In this document: in pieces, positions 25,202-32,971 of the stretch
Layout: each line of letters opens with the position of its first letter
Numbering within the stretch: the stretch's first letter is position 1
Origin: Bacteroidales bacterium
GTDB taxonomy: Bacteria; Bacteroidota; Bacteroidia; Bacteroidales; FEN-979
NCBI GenBank assembly: GCA_016783905.1
Contig: JADHVQ010000012.1
Location: 1-41,501 of the forward strand
DNA: 41,501 bases
Direction: 5' to 3'
Notes under the pieces: model-generated
The model's input: only the letters and a program-made list of their open reading frames with translations
Database searches by the model: none
What the model was told of the DNA's origin: nothing
Program-made: the position numbers and the translations under genes

Positions 25202-26389
25202 TTATCTTCTTCTTCTAAAATTCCCATTTTTCTTCTTCTTCGGGTTGTATTCGGGCGCTTCGCCAAACTGGCTCGGAACGGCTCCTTTATGAACCGATTT
25301 TCCCAGCAGTTTTTCGATCTCCGCAAATTTCCACTGTCCACCAGGGTTGATGAATGTGATCGCAACGCCAGAAGCGGCGGCCCGCGCAGTACGCCCAATG
25401 CGGTGAATGTAATCCTCCGCATCATTGGGAACATCGTAGTTCAGCACCAGGTCGATATTCTCCACATCAATCCCGCGTGACACCACATCGGTGGCCACCA
25501 GCACCTGGATCTCTTTGTTCCGGAATCCCCGCATCACCTTTTCCCGCTCTTTCTGCTCCAGGTCGGAGTGAATCTCCTGCACCTCAAGTCCTGCCTTTTT
25601 CAGTTCACGGCTCAGCAGTTTGGTGCTGCTTTTGGTGGAACAGAAGATCAGGATCGTCCTTCCTTTCGAGGTGCCCAACAGGTATTTGACCAGTGGCAGT
25701 TTCTGTGTATCATAAACGGAGTAAGCGAGCTGGAGGATCTTATCGGCAGGTTTCGAAAGGGCTATATTGATCTCGGCAGGATCCTGCAATACCTTCTTTG
25801 CCAGCTGTTTGATGTCTGTCGGAATGGTAGCGGAAAACAACAGGGTTTGGCGCTCTTTCGGTACACGGGTTACGATCTTCATGAGGTCGTCGTAAAATCC
25901 CATATCGAGCATCCGGTCGGCTTCATCCAGGACGAGGGTTTTGATGGAGGAAAAATCCACATATCCCATGTTCAGGTGGGCGATCATCCGGCCGGGGGTG
26001 CAGATCACTATATCCGCCCCTCCGATCAAGGCGGCTTTTTCCCGGGTAAAGGTGGCTCCGTCGGTTCCACCATAAATGGCCAGGGAATTGACGGATGTAA
26101 AATAGGACAATCCCTCCATGTGCTGGTCGATCTGGACAGCCAGCTCCCGGGTGGGAACGATCACCAGTGCTTTGATCCCGGGACCTGAATCTTCGTTCAG
26201 GATCCGGTGCATGATGGGAAGAAGAAAAGCGGCAGTTTTCCCGGTGCCGGTCTGGGCCGCACCAATCAGGTCTTTTCCCTCCATGATGATGGGGATGCCC
26301 TGTTCCTGAATGGGGGTGGGTATGGTAAATCCGAGTGAATCGATCCCCTCGAGTACCCGGGGGTCAAATCCGAAGTCAGTGAAATTCAA
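25202..26389 (-). CDS. DEAD-box ATP-dependent RNA helicase
   Basis: The 395-residue protein has the full two-domain RecA-like helicase core: Q motif GFTIPTPIQEQ, motif I AAQTGTGKT, Ia PTRELAVQ, Ib TPGRM, II LDEADRMLD, III SAT, IV ILIFCST, V TDVVSRGID and VI HRIGRTARA. The short basic C-terminal tail (KKKKNGNFRRRR) is typical of RhlE-like cold-shock/ribosome-assembly helicases. It probably unwinds rRNA or mRNA structure. It has its own promoter and is convergent with the EF-G paralog. Confidence 0.93.
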   Translation of the reverse strand: MNFTDFGFDPRVLEGIDSLGFTIPTPIQEQGIPIIMEGKDLIGAAQTGTGKTAAFLLPIMHRILNEDSGPGIKALVIVPTRELAVQIDQHMEGLSYFTSVNSLAIYGGTDGATFTREKAALIGGADIVICTPGRMIAHLNMGYVDFSSIKTLVLDEADRMLDMGFYDDLMKIVTRVPKERQTLLFSATIPTDIKQLAKKVLQDPAEINIALSKPADKILQLAYSVYDTQKLPLVKYLLGTSKGRTILIFCSTKSSTKLLSRELKKAGLEVQEIHSDLEQKEREKVMRGFRNKEIQVLVATDVVSRGIDVENIDLVLNYDVPNDAEDYIHRIGRTARAAASGVAITFINPGGQWKFAEIEKLLGKSVHKGAVPSQFGEAPEYNPKKKKNGNFRRRR

Positions 26390-26424
26390 GGTGTAATGTG
26401 GTTAATTGAGACTGGGAATTTTTG

Positions 26425-26432
26425 CAAAGGTA
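26425..26432 (-). promoter_or_regulatory. Promoter -7 element of the DEAD-box helicase
   Basis: Minus-strand TACCTTTG, perfect TAnnTTTG, with TTTT about 17 nt upstream. About 30 nt of leader to the ATG at 26389. Confidence 0.55.
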
Positions 26433-26474
26433 GGGAAATTTCTCCATGTAAAAGGATTGTAAAGCTGATTGGAA

Positions 26475-26506
26475 TTTGATTTCGGTTCAATCTTTTCTTA
26501 TATTTG
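26475..26506 (+). promoter_or_regulatory. Strong promoter of the BNR/T9SS gene
   Basis: TTTG (26475-26478), 20 nt spacer, TATATTTG (26499-26506): an ideal Bacteroidota promoter. It places transcription start near 26512, which rules out the upstream in-frame start and supports the ATG at 26548. Confidence 0.75.
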
Positions 26507-26547
26507 AATCTTCTCAATGTCTGATTCATTTACACAAATCAAATCCC

Positions 26548-27351
26548 ATGAAAAAAGTCCCCTCTATCCTCCTGATTTCCGGCTTCTTGTTGTTTGCCGG
26601 ATCGCTTCTGTTGTATCCCATGTTGAAAGACACGAATCCATCGCAAATCAATCAAACATCGGTAGCAGAGGCGAAAAAAATGCCCTCCCCAATGCAATTA
26701 CCGTTTCTGGCAGAGTTGCAATGGATGAAACTCCGGGACCCTCAAACAGGTGAGATCCCTTCCGGCATCCGTAGCCGGGAACTGGCTTTTGCCTCAGGAC
26801 TGCCGGTGAAAGAGAGTTCCCGAAGCCAGAACTGGAACCCACGCGGACCCAATAACATTGGAGGAAGGATGTTATGTATTGAGGTTGACCTGGAAGATGA
26901 AAACCACCTGCTTGCCGGAAGTGCATCAGGAGGAATGTGGCAATCGATGGATGGTGGTCAGAACTGGTCGAAAGTGACGGCTCCCGATGCCGAACAAAGT
27001 GCCACCTGCCTGGTGCAGGATTCCAGGCCGGGACACCGGACTACCTGGTATTACGGAACCGGGGAGCTGCTCAGTACCACCAAACGGAATATCAGCACCA
27101 ATGTGAGAACGATTGGCATTGGCAACGGTATTTTCAAATCGACAGACAATGGGGCTACCTGGGTGAATCTTCCCTATACCCAGGGCGGATCGCCTTCAAC
27201 CCTTAGTGAGGTCTTCCAGGGAGTATGGCGTGTAGTTACCGATCCGGTAGCGGTAGATAAGGATATCGTCTATGCTGCCTGTTACGGCGCCATCATGCGG
27301 TCGGAAAATGGTGGAGATACCTGGGAAATGGTACTATACGGTTACGGATGA
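26548..27351 (+). CDS. Secreted BNR/sortilin-type beta-propeller protein, N-terminal part (frameshifted gene)
   Basis: The ATG at 26548 gives MKKVPSILLISGFLLFAGSL, a signal peptide or anchor, and 267 residues before a TGA. The body contains NWNPRGPNNIGGRMLCIEVD and Asp-box-like repeats (SMDGGQNWSKV, STDNGATWVNL, SENGGDTWEMV), as in sialidase/Vps10-like propellers of secreted Bacteroidota proteins. The frame ends just after GGDTWEMV, whereas the same gene continues in the +1 frame from about 27330, so this is the first half of a broken gene or a sequencing error. It is probably exported and secreted by T9SS through the C-terminal domain encoded in the second half. Confidence 0.7.
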   Translation: MKKVPSILLISGFLLFAGSLLLYPMLKDTNPSQINQTSVAEAKKMPSPMQLPFLAELQWMKLRDPQTGEIPSGIRSRELAFASGLPVKESSRSQNWNPRGPNNIGGRMLCIEVDLEDENHLLAGSASGGMWQSMDGGQNWSKVTAPDAEQSATCLVQDSRPGHRTTWYYGTGELLSTTKRNISTNVRTIGIGNGIFKSTDNGATWVNLPYTQGGSPSTLSEVFQGVWRVVTDPVAVDKDIVYAACYGAIMRSENGGDTWEMVLYGYG

Positions 27352-28570
27352 CCAGTCGGCTTTCTGGTTTGACATCGACATCTGCTTCGACGGATTCGCC
27401 ACCTGCGTAACTCCCGGGTGGGAGTATTGTGTCATCTCCGCTTACAGCGGGAACATCTGGACCTCCCAGTTTGACACTGCGATGCATACCAAGAACATCT
27501 TCCCACAACTTCCCGATACGCTTCTGAAGTTCTACGATCCGGTGATGGGTTCCAACTCCCTCTTCCCCTTTTACCAGAACTTTGCTCTGGATCCCAACAA
27601 TTATGAAACCTTCTACCTGCCTACCATCACCAGCATCTGGAGGAAAGACAACCTGAAAGCGGCATCGTATGACACCAACCTCCGGAATGTGGGATGGAAC
27701 CATCTGAGCAATGTCGATGTGGGCGACGCCTCGGAGATCAGCTTTATCACGGTTTCCAAAAATCCGCCGAACCGGCTCTTCTACGGTACCAACCTTGGGC
27801 GGGTGTACCGGCTTGACGATCCGCACACAGGAAATGCCATGCCGGTGGAGATCACCGGAACGGAATTCCCCGATAACGCATTCGTGGCCTGTATTGATGT
27901 CGACGAAGACAACGCCGATCACGTTGTGGTCGTCTTTTCCAACTACAATGTCCAAAGCATCTACTATTCCGAAGATGGCGGAACCACCTGGAGTCCCCAG
28001 GGAGGGAACCTGGAAGAGAATCCAGACGGGACGGGAGCCGGGCCTTCCATACGCTGGGTAAAATCACTCACCTACAAGGGGCATCAGGTCTGGTTCACCG
28101 GTACATCGGTCGGCCTCTATTCCACAACTGAATTGAAAGGGGATTCCACCACCTGGAAACAGGAAGGCGTTGCCACGATCGGATCGGTGATCATCGACAT
28201 GATCGATGCCCGTCAATCCGATGGCTTTATTGCAGTCGGAACGCATGGCAACGGGGTGTATAGTACCTGGTATGATCCGGCAGCCAGCATCGAAGAGCCG
28301 GATGCGATTCCTTCTCTTGTGGTTGGCAATCCTTATCCGAATCCTGCACAGCAAATTGCATCCCTCGAGGTGAACTCTCCTGTTCAACAACAGGTTGAGA
28401 TCATTCTCTTTACATCAGAAGGGAAAGAAAAGACCATGTTATACCGGGATATCATTCCTTCCGGCCCTCAGCTTATCCGGTTGAATGTGAGTCACTTTGA
28501 AACGGGCATGTACTATATTACGGTTAGCACACCCAACGAGAGAATCGTAAGAAAGCTACTGGTCCTTTAA
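27272..28570 (+). CDS. BNR/sortilin-type T9SS protein, C-terminal part (frameshifted gene)
   Basis: The continuation in the +1 frame; meaningful sequence begins near 27330 (KWYYTVTDDQSAFWFDIDI), and the ATG at 27272 only marks the open frame. It contains further propeller elements (VISAYSGNIW, YYSEDGGTTWSPQGGNL, TTWKQEG) and ends with a type A T9SS sorting domain: VGNPYPNPAQQIASLEV, then an Ig-like strand pattern finishing FETGMYYITVSTPNERIVRKLLVL. Compared with homologous surface proteins, the middle of the propeller seems to be missing, so the frameshift may sit at a deletion junction and not be a single-base error. Likely cell-surface or released; ligand unknown. Confidence 0.65.
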   Translation: MLPVTAPSCGRKMVEIPGKWYYTVTDDQSAFWFDIDICFDGFATCVTPGWEYCVISAYSGNIWTSQFDTAMHTKNIFPQLPDTLLKFYDPVMGSNSLFPFYQNFALDPNNYETFYLPTITSIWRKDNLKAASYDTNLRNVGWNHLSNVDVGDASEISFITVSKNPPNRLFYGTNLGRVYRLDDPHTGNAMPVEITGTEFPDNAFVACIDVDEDNADHVVVVFSNYNVQSIYYSEDGGTTWSPQGGNLEENPDGTGAGPSIRWVKSLTYKGHQVWFTGTSVGLYSTTELKGDSTTWKQEGVATIGSVIIDMIDARQSDGFIAVGTHGNGVYSTWYDPAASIEEPDAIPSLVVGNPYPNPAQQIASLEVNSPVQQQVEIILFTSEGKEKTMLYRDIIPSGPQLIRLNVSHFETGMYYITVSTPNERIVRKLLVL

Positions 28571-28595
28571 AGTGGATGATTCTGGCTAAAAGATA

Positions 28596-28623
28596 TTGGG
28601 TGTGCAAAGTTTTCATACATTTG
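28596..28623 (+). promoter_or_regulatory. Promoter of the GH130-receiver fusion gene
   Basis: TTG (28596-28598), 17 nt spacer, TACATTTG (28616-28623), a perfect -7 box. The start codon at 28657 follows with a leader of about 27 nt. Confidence 0.65.
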
Positions 28624-28656
28624 AGATCCTAAATCCATCTTGAAAAATCCCAACGT

Positions 28657-30519
28657 ATGAGTGCTATTATTTACAGGAAAGATGTGTTTTTTAATCCAGA
28701 TCCTAGGCGGATCATTGCCCGTTTTTTCTTTCCAGGTCCCGAAACCCGTGTGCAATCCATTATCCAGAAGGTGATTGATATGCCGGAACAGGCAGCGCAC
28801 CTGGTGCTCAATCAAACCTTACGCGATTTCTCGTCACGACACCGGAATATCTCGAAAATTTTCCAGAAACACTTTGAACGTGTTCGTGATATTATGGCTG
28901 GGAGAAATGGCGACATGAACACATTGCCAGAGATCAAGAGGCTTCTTATCGGGGCCTATTTTACCAATGAGTATTCCATTGAGTCAGCTGCTTTTTTTAA
29001 TCCGTCGATGGTTGAGCATCCCGACCAAACCGGGTTACAGGAAGGCCAGAAACGGGTTATCATTAGTTTTCGGGCTACCGGTGAAGGGCATATCTCATCG
29101 CTTGTTTTCCGTAGTGGAGTCCTTGATCAGGACAATAATTTTAAAGTACAAGTTCCTGGTAATCTGGTTGATAGAGCTGTGGCAATCAGGAATTTTGTCT
29201 ATCAGAAAGAGACTTTTTGTCAAAAACTTTCTGAGATGCATATCGAGAAGGGCATTGTGAAAAAAGTCATGGATAAGCTCCGTTTCGAATTCGATTACAA
29301 TGAACTATCCCAGGCTGTGGAAGCGACGATTCAGGAGGTAAATCCCGATTTTGTACAAAAAAAGATGCTCCAGACCATCACCTGGCTGGCTGATTCTCAT
29401 TATGAGATCTCCTTTTCGCTGGATACTGCCATTTCAGAACGGGTGATCTTTCCGATCGCTGCCGCCGAAAGCAATGGGATTGAAGATGCCCGTTTCGTCA
29501 AATTCACCGATGATGATGGGAGTGTGAAGTATTATGCCACCTACACAGCATATAATGGATACTCCATTATGCCAAAGTTGATAGAGACGAAAGATTTCTA
29601 CAACTTTACCTTTATGCCTATCCACGGCGAGATCGCTCAAAATAAAGGCATGGCTCTGTTTCCACGGAAAATAGGCGGAAAGTATGCCATGCTTTCCCGG
29701 CTCGACGGGGTGAATAGCTACATCATGTTTTCTGATGATATAAATCTCTGGCAGGAAGCAATGATGCTTCAGGAACCCAAATTCCCCTGGGAATTTATTC
29801 AAATCGGGAATTGTGGCTCTCCCATCGAAACCGAATACGGCTGGTTGGTGATTACCCATGGGGTAGGGACCATGCGAAAGTACTGCCTGGGAGTTACGTT
29901 ACTCGATCTGGAAGATCCGACAAAAATCATCGGTCAATTAAGCGAACCGCTCATCTCACCGGATGAAGAAGAGCGCGAGGGGTATGTACCTAACGTAGTG
30001 TATTCTTGCGGTTCTCTCATCCAGAACGATATGTTAATCATTCCCTATGCCATGTCGGATACATCTTCCACCTATGCAGCAGTACCGCTAGATGACCTGT
30101 TCAGCAGATTGATCCCGCTGGATTTTCTGAAAGAGAAAGGAGAAGCAGCTGCAAAGGCAAGGATTTTAGTAGTGGAAGACGAAGCATTAAATCAAAAGAT
30201 TATTGCCGGGATGTTGAAATCGGCCAATTATGAAGTAGAAATCGCACCGGATGGAATCGTAGCTCTTATGCAGATCGCAAAAGGAAAATTCGACCTGATT
30301 CTTTCTGACATCTCCATGCCGAATTTTGATGGATATCAATTACTTGACTATGTAAAGCAAAATCATATTGATATTCCGATTGCTTTTATGACAAGTTTTA
30401 CCAGCAAACAGGAAGAGGTTAAAGGTTTGCAAATGGGTGCAGTGGAGTACATTAAAAAGCCCATCGATAAGGAGTTGCTGTTACTTAAACTTGAAAAAAT
30501 ATTGACTCTCAGGAAGTGA
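28657..30519 (+). CDS. GH130-like glycoside phosphorylase fused to a CheY-like receiver domain
   Basis: In this 620-residue protein, residues about 1-200 are a helical N-terminal extension seen in long GH130 relatives. Residues about 245-490 form a five-bladed propeller with GIEDARF at 274-280, matching the GH130 G-x-E-D-P-R motif whose Asp (here 277) is the proton donor; Pro is Ala here. IGNCGSPIETEYGWLVITHG (383-402) and PYAMSDTSSTYA also fit GH130. GH130 enzymes phosphorolyse beta-mannosides. After a linker rich in Lys/Glu/Ala (491-501), a complete receiver domain follows: acidic pocket EDE (507-509), phosphoacceptor Asp551 (LILSDISMP), Thr579 and Lys601 (IKKP). All switch residues are present. 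It is convergent with a GT4 gene (11-nt overlap) and lies near an orphan histidine kinase. The domain fusion is unusual. The mannoside substrate is inferred. Confidence 0.85.
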   Translation: MSAIIYRKDVFFNPDPRRIIARFFFPGPETRVQSIIQKVIDMPEQAAHLVLNQTLRDFSSRHRNISKIFQKHFERVRDIMAGRNGDMNTLPEIKRLLIGAYFTNEYSIESAAFFNPSMVEHPDQTGLQEGQKRVIISFRATGEGHISSLVFRSGVLDQDNNFKVQVPGNLVDRAVAIRNFVYQKETFCQKLSEMHIEKGIVKKVMDKLRFEFDYNELSQAVEATIQEVNPDFVQKKMLQTITWLADSHYEISFSLDTAISERVIFPIAAAESNGIEDARFVKFTDDDGSVKYYATYTAYNGYSIMPKLIETKDFYNFTFMPIHGEIAQNKGMALFPRKIGGKYAMLSRLDGVNSYIMFSDDINLWQEAMMLQEPKFPWEFIQIGNCGSPIETEYGWLVITHGVGTMRKYCLGVTLLDLEDPTKIIGQLSEPLISPDEEEREGYVPNVVYSCGSLIQNDMLIIPYAMSDTSSTYAAVPLDDLFSRLIPLDFLKEKGEAAAKARILVVEDEALNQKIIAGMLKSANYEVEIAPDGIVALMQIAKGKFDLILSDISMPNFDGYQLLDYVKQNHIDIPIAFMTSFTSKQEEVKGLQMGAVEYIKKPIDKELLLLKLEKILTLRK

Positions 30520-32728
30520 GATAAGGTTCAGCAATTAACCACGACATCAGGTAAGAGATGATACTCTCAGCTCCCTGGTCCTGACTGATGCTCAATTCTT
30601 CGATACCATCGTTACACCCCTTTGTTTCACTGTCGTAAAGGGGCAGATTCAAATCGTTATTCCCAAAAAACCATCCAAAACATATTTTTATCTTATTCAG
30701 GCTTTCATCGTCTCTCCTGATTTTATGAATGGTATCATACAGGATGATCATGGCCAGGGCGTCGACAGGCTGTTGTGCAAAACCCGGAATTTCTTCCCCT
30801 CCCCTGAACCATTGTTTGTTTCCTATTATAGATAAATGATCGTTTTTAAAACATGTATGCTCCAGAAAGCGGGTTGTTGTATCAGCGATCGTGAGATATC
30901 TCTCATGGGCAATCAACTGATAAGCTTTGTATAAAGCGGCAGGTAAGAGTCCGTTATCATAGGTAAGGGTAGCTTCGAACCAATCCCAGTCCTCTCTTCT
31001 GTGTTTTTCATAACAGTTACACAATTTATCTGCCAGCAAACGAAGGATTTGTATCGGTTGTTCCTGATTGGGGAATCGTTTGATGTAATGGTAAAATCCG
31101 AGAATGCAATTGGCAAATCCACGGGCATATTCCAATTGTGAAATTCTACGGGTGGCCGTATTGAATAATTCAATGGCAAGTTGAAACAGAGAATCGCTAT
31201 CAGCGAACCTGATCAGGTAACCCAACGCCCAAACGGCCCGTCCATAAGCATCATCCGATCCGCTGACTTCAATACTTTCGCGATTGTAGTTGAGGAAATT
31301 TTTAAAATCACCCTCCATGTTTTGCATATATATCAAATAGGCGAGATACCGGTGAATAAAGGTGATGTATTTTTGATCCCCAAATCGATGATAGGCTTTG
31401 ATGCTCAAAATTAACGCCCTGGAAGTGTCATCGAGACAGTAGCCGGTTTTGTAACTTGGGATACATCCCTTGCTGTGTTGAATAATGCTCGTGTAATCGG
31501 TTAGTCGTTCAATATGTCGAAAACAAAATTCAGGCACATAAAAGGAATCGACTGTTTCACTTCCGCTTTTTTGCTCTCTTCCAGCCTCTTTAGCCTCTTC
31601 AAATAAATCAAGATACTGATTTCCAATTTTGGGCCATGCAATTTGACAGCCATAATTGAATGCATTATTCCTCAATCGATCCAGCTTCTCCGGATGATCA
31701 AGTAAATCGTTCACAATGTCAGCCAATTGCAAATGATCATTGAAATCAAAAAGGATCCCCCTATTGTCAGCCAATAGCTCTTCCGCATGCCAGTATGGGG
31801 TAGAAATTACGGCCAATCCGGCACCTACAGCATACGATAATGTACCACTGGTGATTTGTGCTTTGTTCAGGTAGGGTGTGATATAAATATCACCTGATAA
31901 AAGGTATGTGATAAGCTCTTTTTCTGTAGTATACCGGTTGAGGAATTTGACATGATCCTCAAGATGGAGCTCCCTGGTTAGTTTTTTAAGATATGTCCGG
32001 TACTCTTCACCATGGAATTTCACCACCTGAGGATGGGTTTTCCCCAAAATAACAAACAATATATCAGGATGTTTCCTGACAATCTGAGGCATTGCCTTAA
32101 TGATGGTTTCAATCCCCTTATTTCTGTTGATAAGTCCAAATGTAAGCAGCGTTTTTCTGTTCTTAAAAATCCCGGGCCTTTCAGGATTATTTTCCCTGAA
32201 TAATTGAAAATCAGGTACTCCATGTTCAATCCGGATAATTTTTTCGCGGGGAATGTCAAAGTGTCGGGTCAAAAAATCAATGGCAAGATTGTTCATGACA
32301 ACCAGCTTTTCCGAATAGATAGCAATTCTTTTCAGGACCTCTTTCTGATGAAAAGAGGGTTGTTCCAGAACAGTATGCAGGGTGGTGATGATGGGTATGT
32401 TTATTTGTTTGAGTAATGTCAGGATCAGGAGTCCGCTGTTTCCTCCGAAAATGCCATATTCATGTTGTAACAGACAGATTGTTGCTCCCGACTGATTGAT
32501 ATATTCCGCCGCTTTCACGTAGCCCTCTTTGTCACTATCATCTATAGAGAGTGATACAATGGGAGGATAATCATACATCTGCCCGGGCTCATTCATTGCA
32601 ATCACCTCAATTTCAAGATCTACTCTTTGAGCTTCTGCGGAGCCCAGGATGGATTTCACCAGGTTTTCAGTAAATGTGGCAATGCCGCATTTCCGGGGGG
32701 GATAATTACCGATACAAATTATCTTCAT
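30509..32728 (-). CDS. GT4 glycosyltransferase with a C-terminal alpha/alpha-barrel-like domain
   Basis: The 739-residue protein is bimodular. Residues 1-390 are a GT-B fold GT4 transferase: N-terminal GNYPPRKCGIATFTENLV, the middle EHGVPD, LLTFGLINRNKGIETIIKA, and the donor-site region SGTLSYAVGAGLAVISTPYWHAEELL (Glu as base partner). Residues about 405-735 are all-helical with repeated hairpins (CLDDTSRALILSI, YGRAVWALGYLIRFAD, YDNGLLPAALYKAYQL), resembling six-hairpin glycosidase or epimerase-like barrels. GT4 plus GH130 pairs are consistent with making and trimming a mannose-containing glycan (inference). It lies downstream of the histidine kinase on the same strand and overlaps the 3' end of the GH130-receiver gene by 11 nt. 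Confidence 0.85.
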   Translation of the reverse strand: MKIICIGNYPPRKCGIATFTENLVKSILGSAEAQRVDLEIEVIAMNEPGQMYDYPPIVSLSIDDSDKEGYVKAAEYINQSGATICLLQHEYGIFGGNSGLLILTLLKQINIPIITTLHTVLEQPSFHQKEVLKRIAIYSEKLVVMNNLAIDFLTRHFDIPREKIIRIEHGVPDFQLFRENNPERPGIFKNRKTLLTFGLINRNKGIETIIKAMPQIVRKHPDILFVILGKTHPQVVKFHGEEYRTYLKKLTRELHLEDHVKFLNRYTTEKELITYLLSGDIYITPYLNKAQITSGTLSYAVGAGLAVISTPYWHAEELLADNRGILFDFNDHLQLADIVNDLLDHPEKLDRLRNNAFNYGCQIAWPKIGNQYLDLFEEAKEAGREQKSGSETVDSFYVPEFCFRHIERLTDYTSIIQHSKGCIPSYKTGYCLDDTSRALILSIKAYHRFGDQKYITFIHRYLAYLIYMQNMEGDFKNFLNYNRESIEVSGSDDAYGRAVWALGYLIRFADSDSLFQLAIELFNTATRRISQLEYARGFANCILGFYHYIKRFPNQEQPIQILRLLADKLCNCYEKHRREDWDWFEATLTYDNGLLPAALYKAYQLIAHERYLTIADTTTRFLEHTCFKNDHLSIIGNKQWFRGGEEIPGFAQQPVDALAMIILYDTIHKIRRDDESLNKIKICFGWFFGNNDLNLPLYDSETKGCNDGIEELSISQDQGAESIISYLMSWLIAEPYLTS

Positions 32729-32797
32729 GTTGAAAATGGACTATTAGTTGCAAGTTACGAAAGAATTTTTTGAATTTACCTTATTTCCTGTAAAAGG

Positions 32798-32971
32798 TTA
32801 TTTCCATAAATGATCTATTCCCTGATTATAAATATCAATGATGGCCTGCCAATCACGTTGGTCTGCCTGCTTCCGGTAGATTACTTTTTTTTGGTCATCC
32901 GTTTCCATCTTCTTTTTTTTATGTTTCATTCGTTTCTGTTTTTCAGGATGAAGATCACCGCAATCAGACAC
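32798..32971 (-). CDS. Small hypothetical protein between the histidine kinase and GT4 genes
   Basis: A 57-codon frame whose GTG start (32971-32969) overlaps the kinase stop codon within GTGTCTGA, a typical translational-coupling arrangement; an internal ATG at 32929 would give 43 residues. The product is very basic in the first half (PEKQKRMKHKKKK) and ends with RDWQAIIDIYNQGIDHLWK. It has no recognised domain. The frame on the opposite strand is hydrophobic and judged to be a shadow. The strand and position favour co-expression with the kinase, but coding status is uncertain. Confidence 0.35.
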   Translation of the reverse strand: MSDCGDLHPEKQKRMKHKKKKMETDDQKKVIYRKQADQRDWQAIIDIYNQGIDHLWK

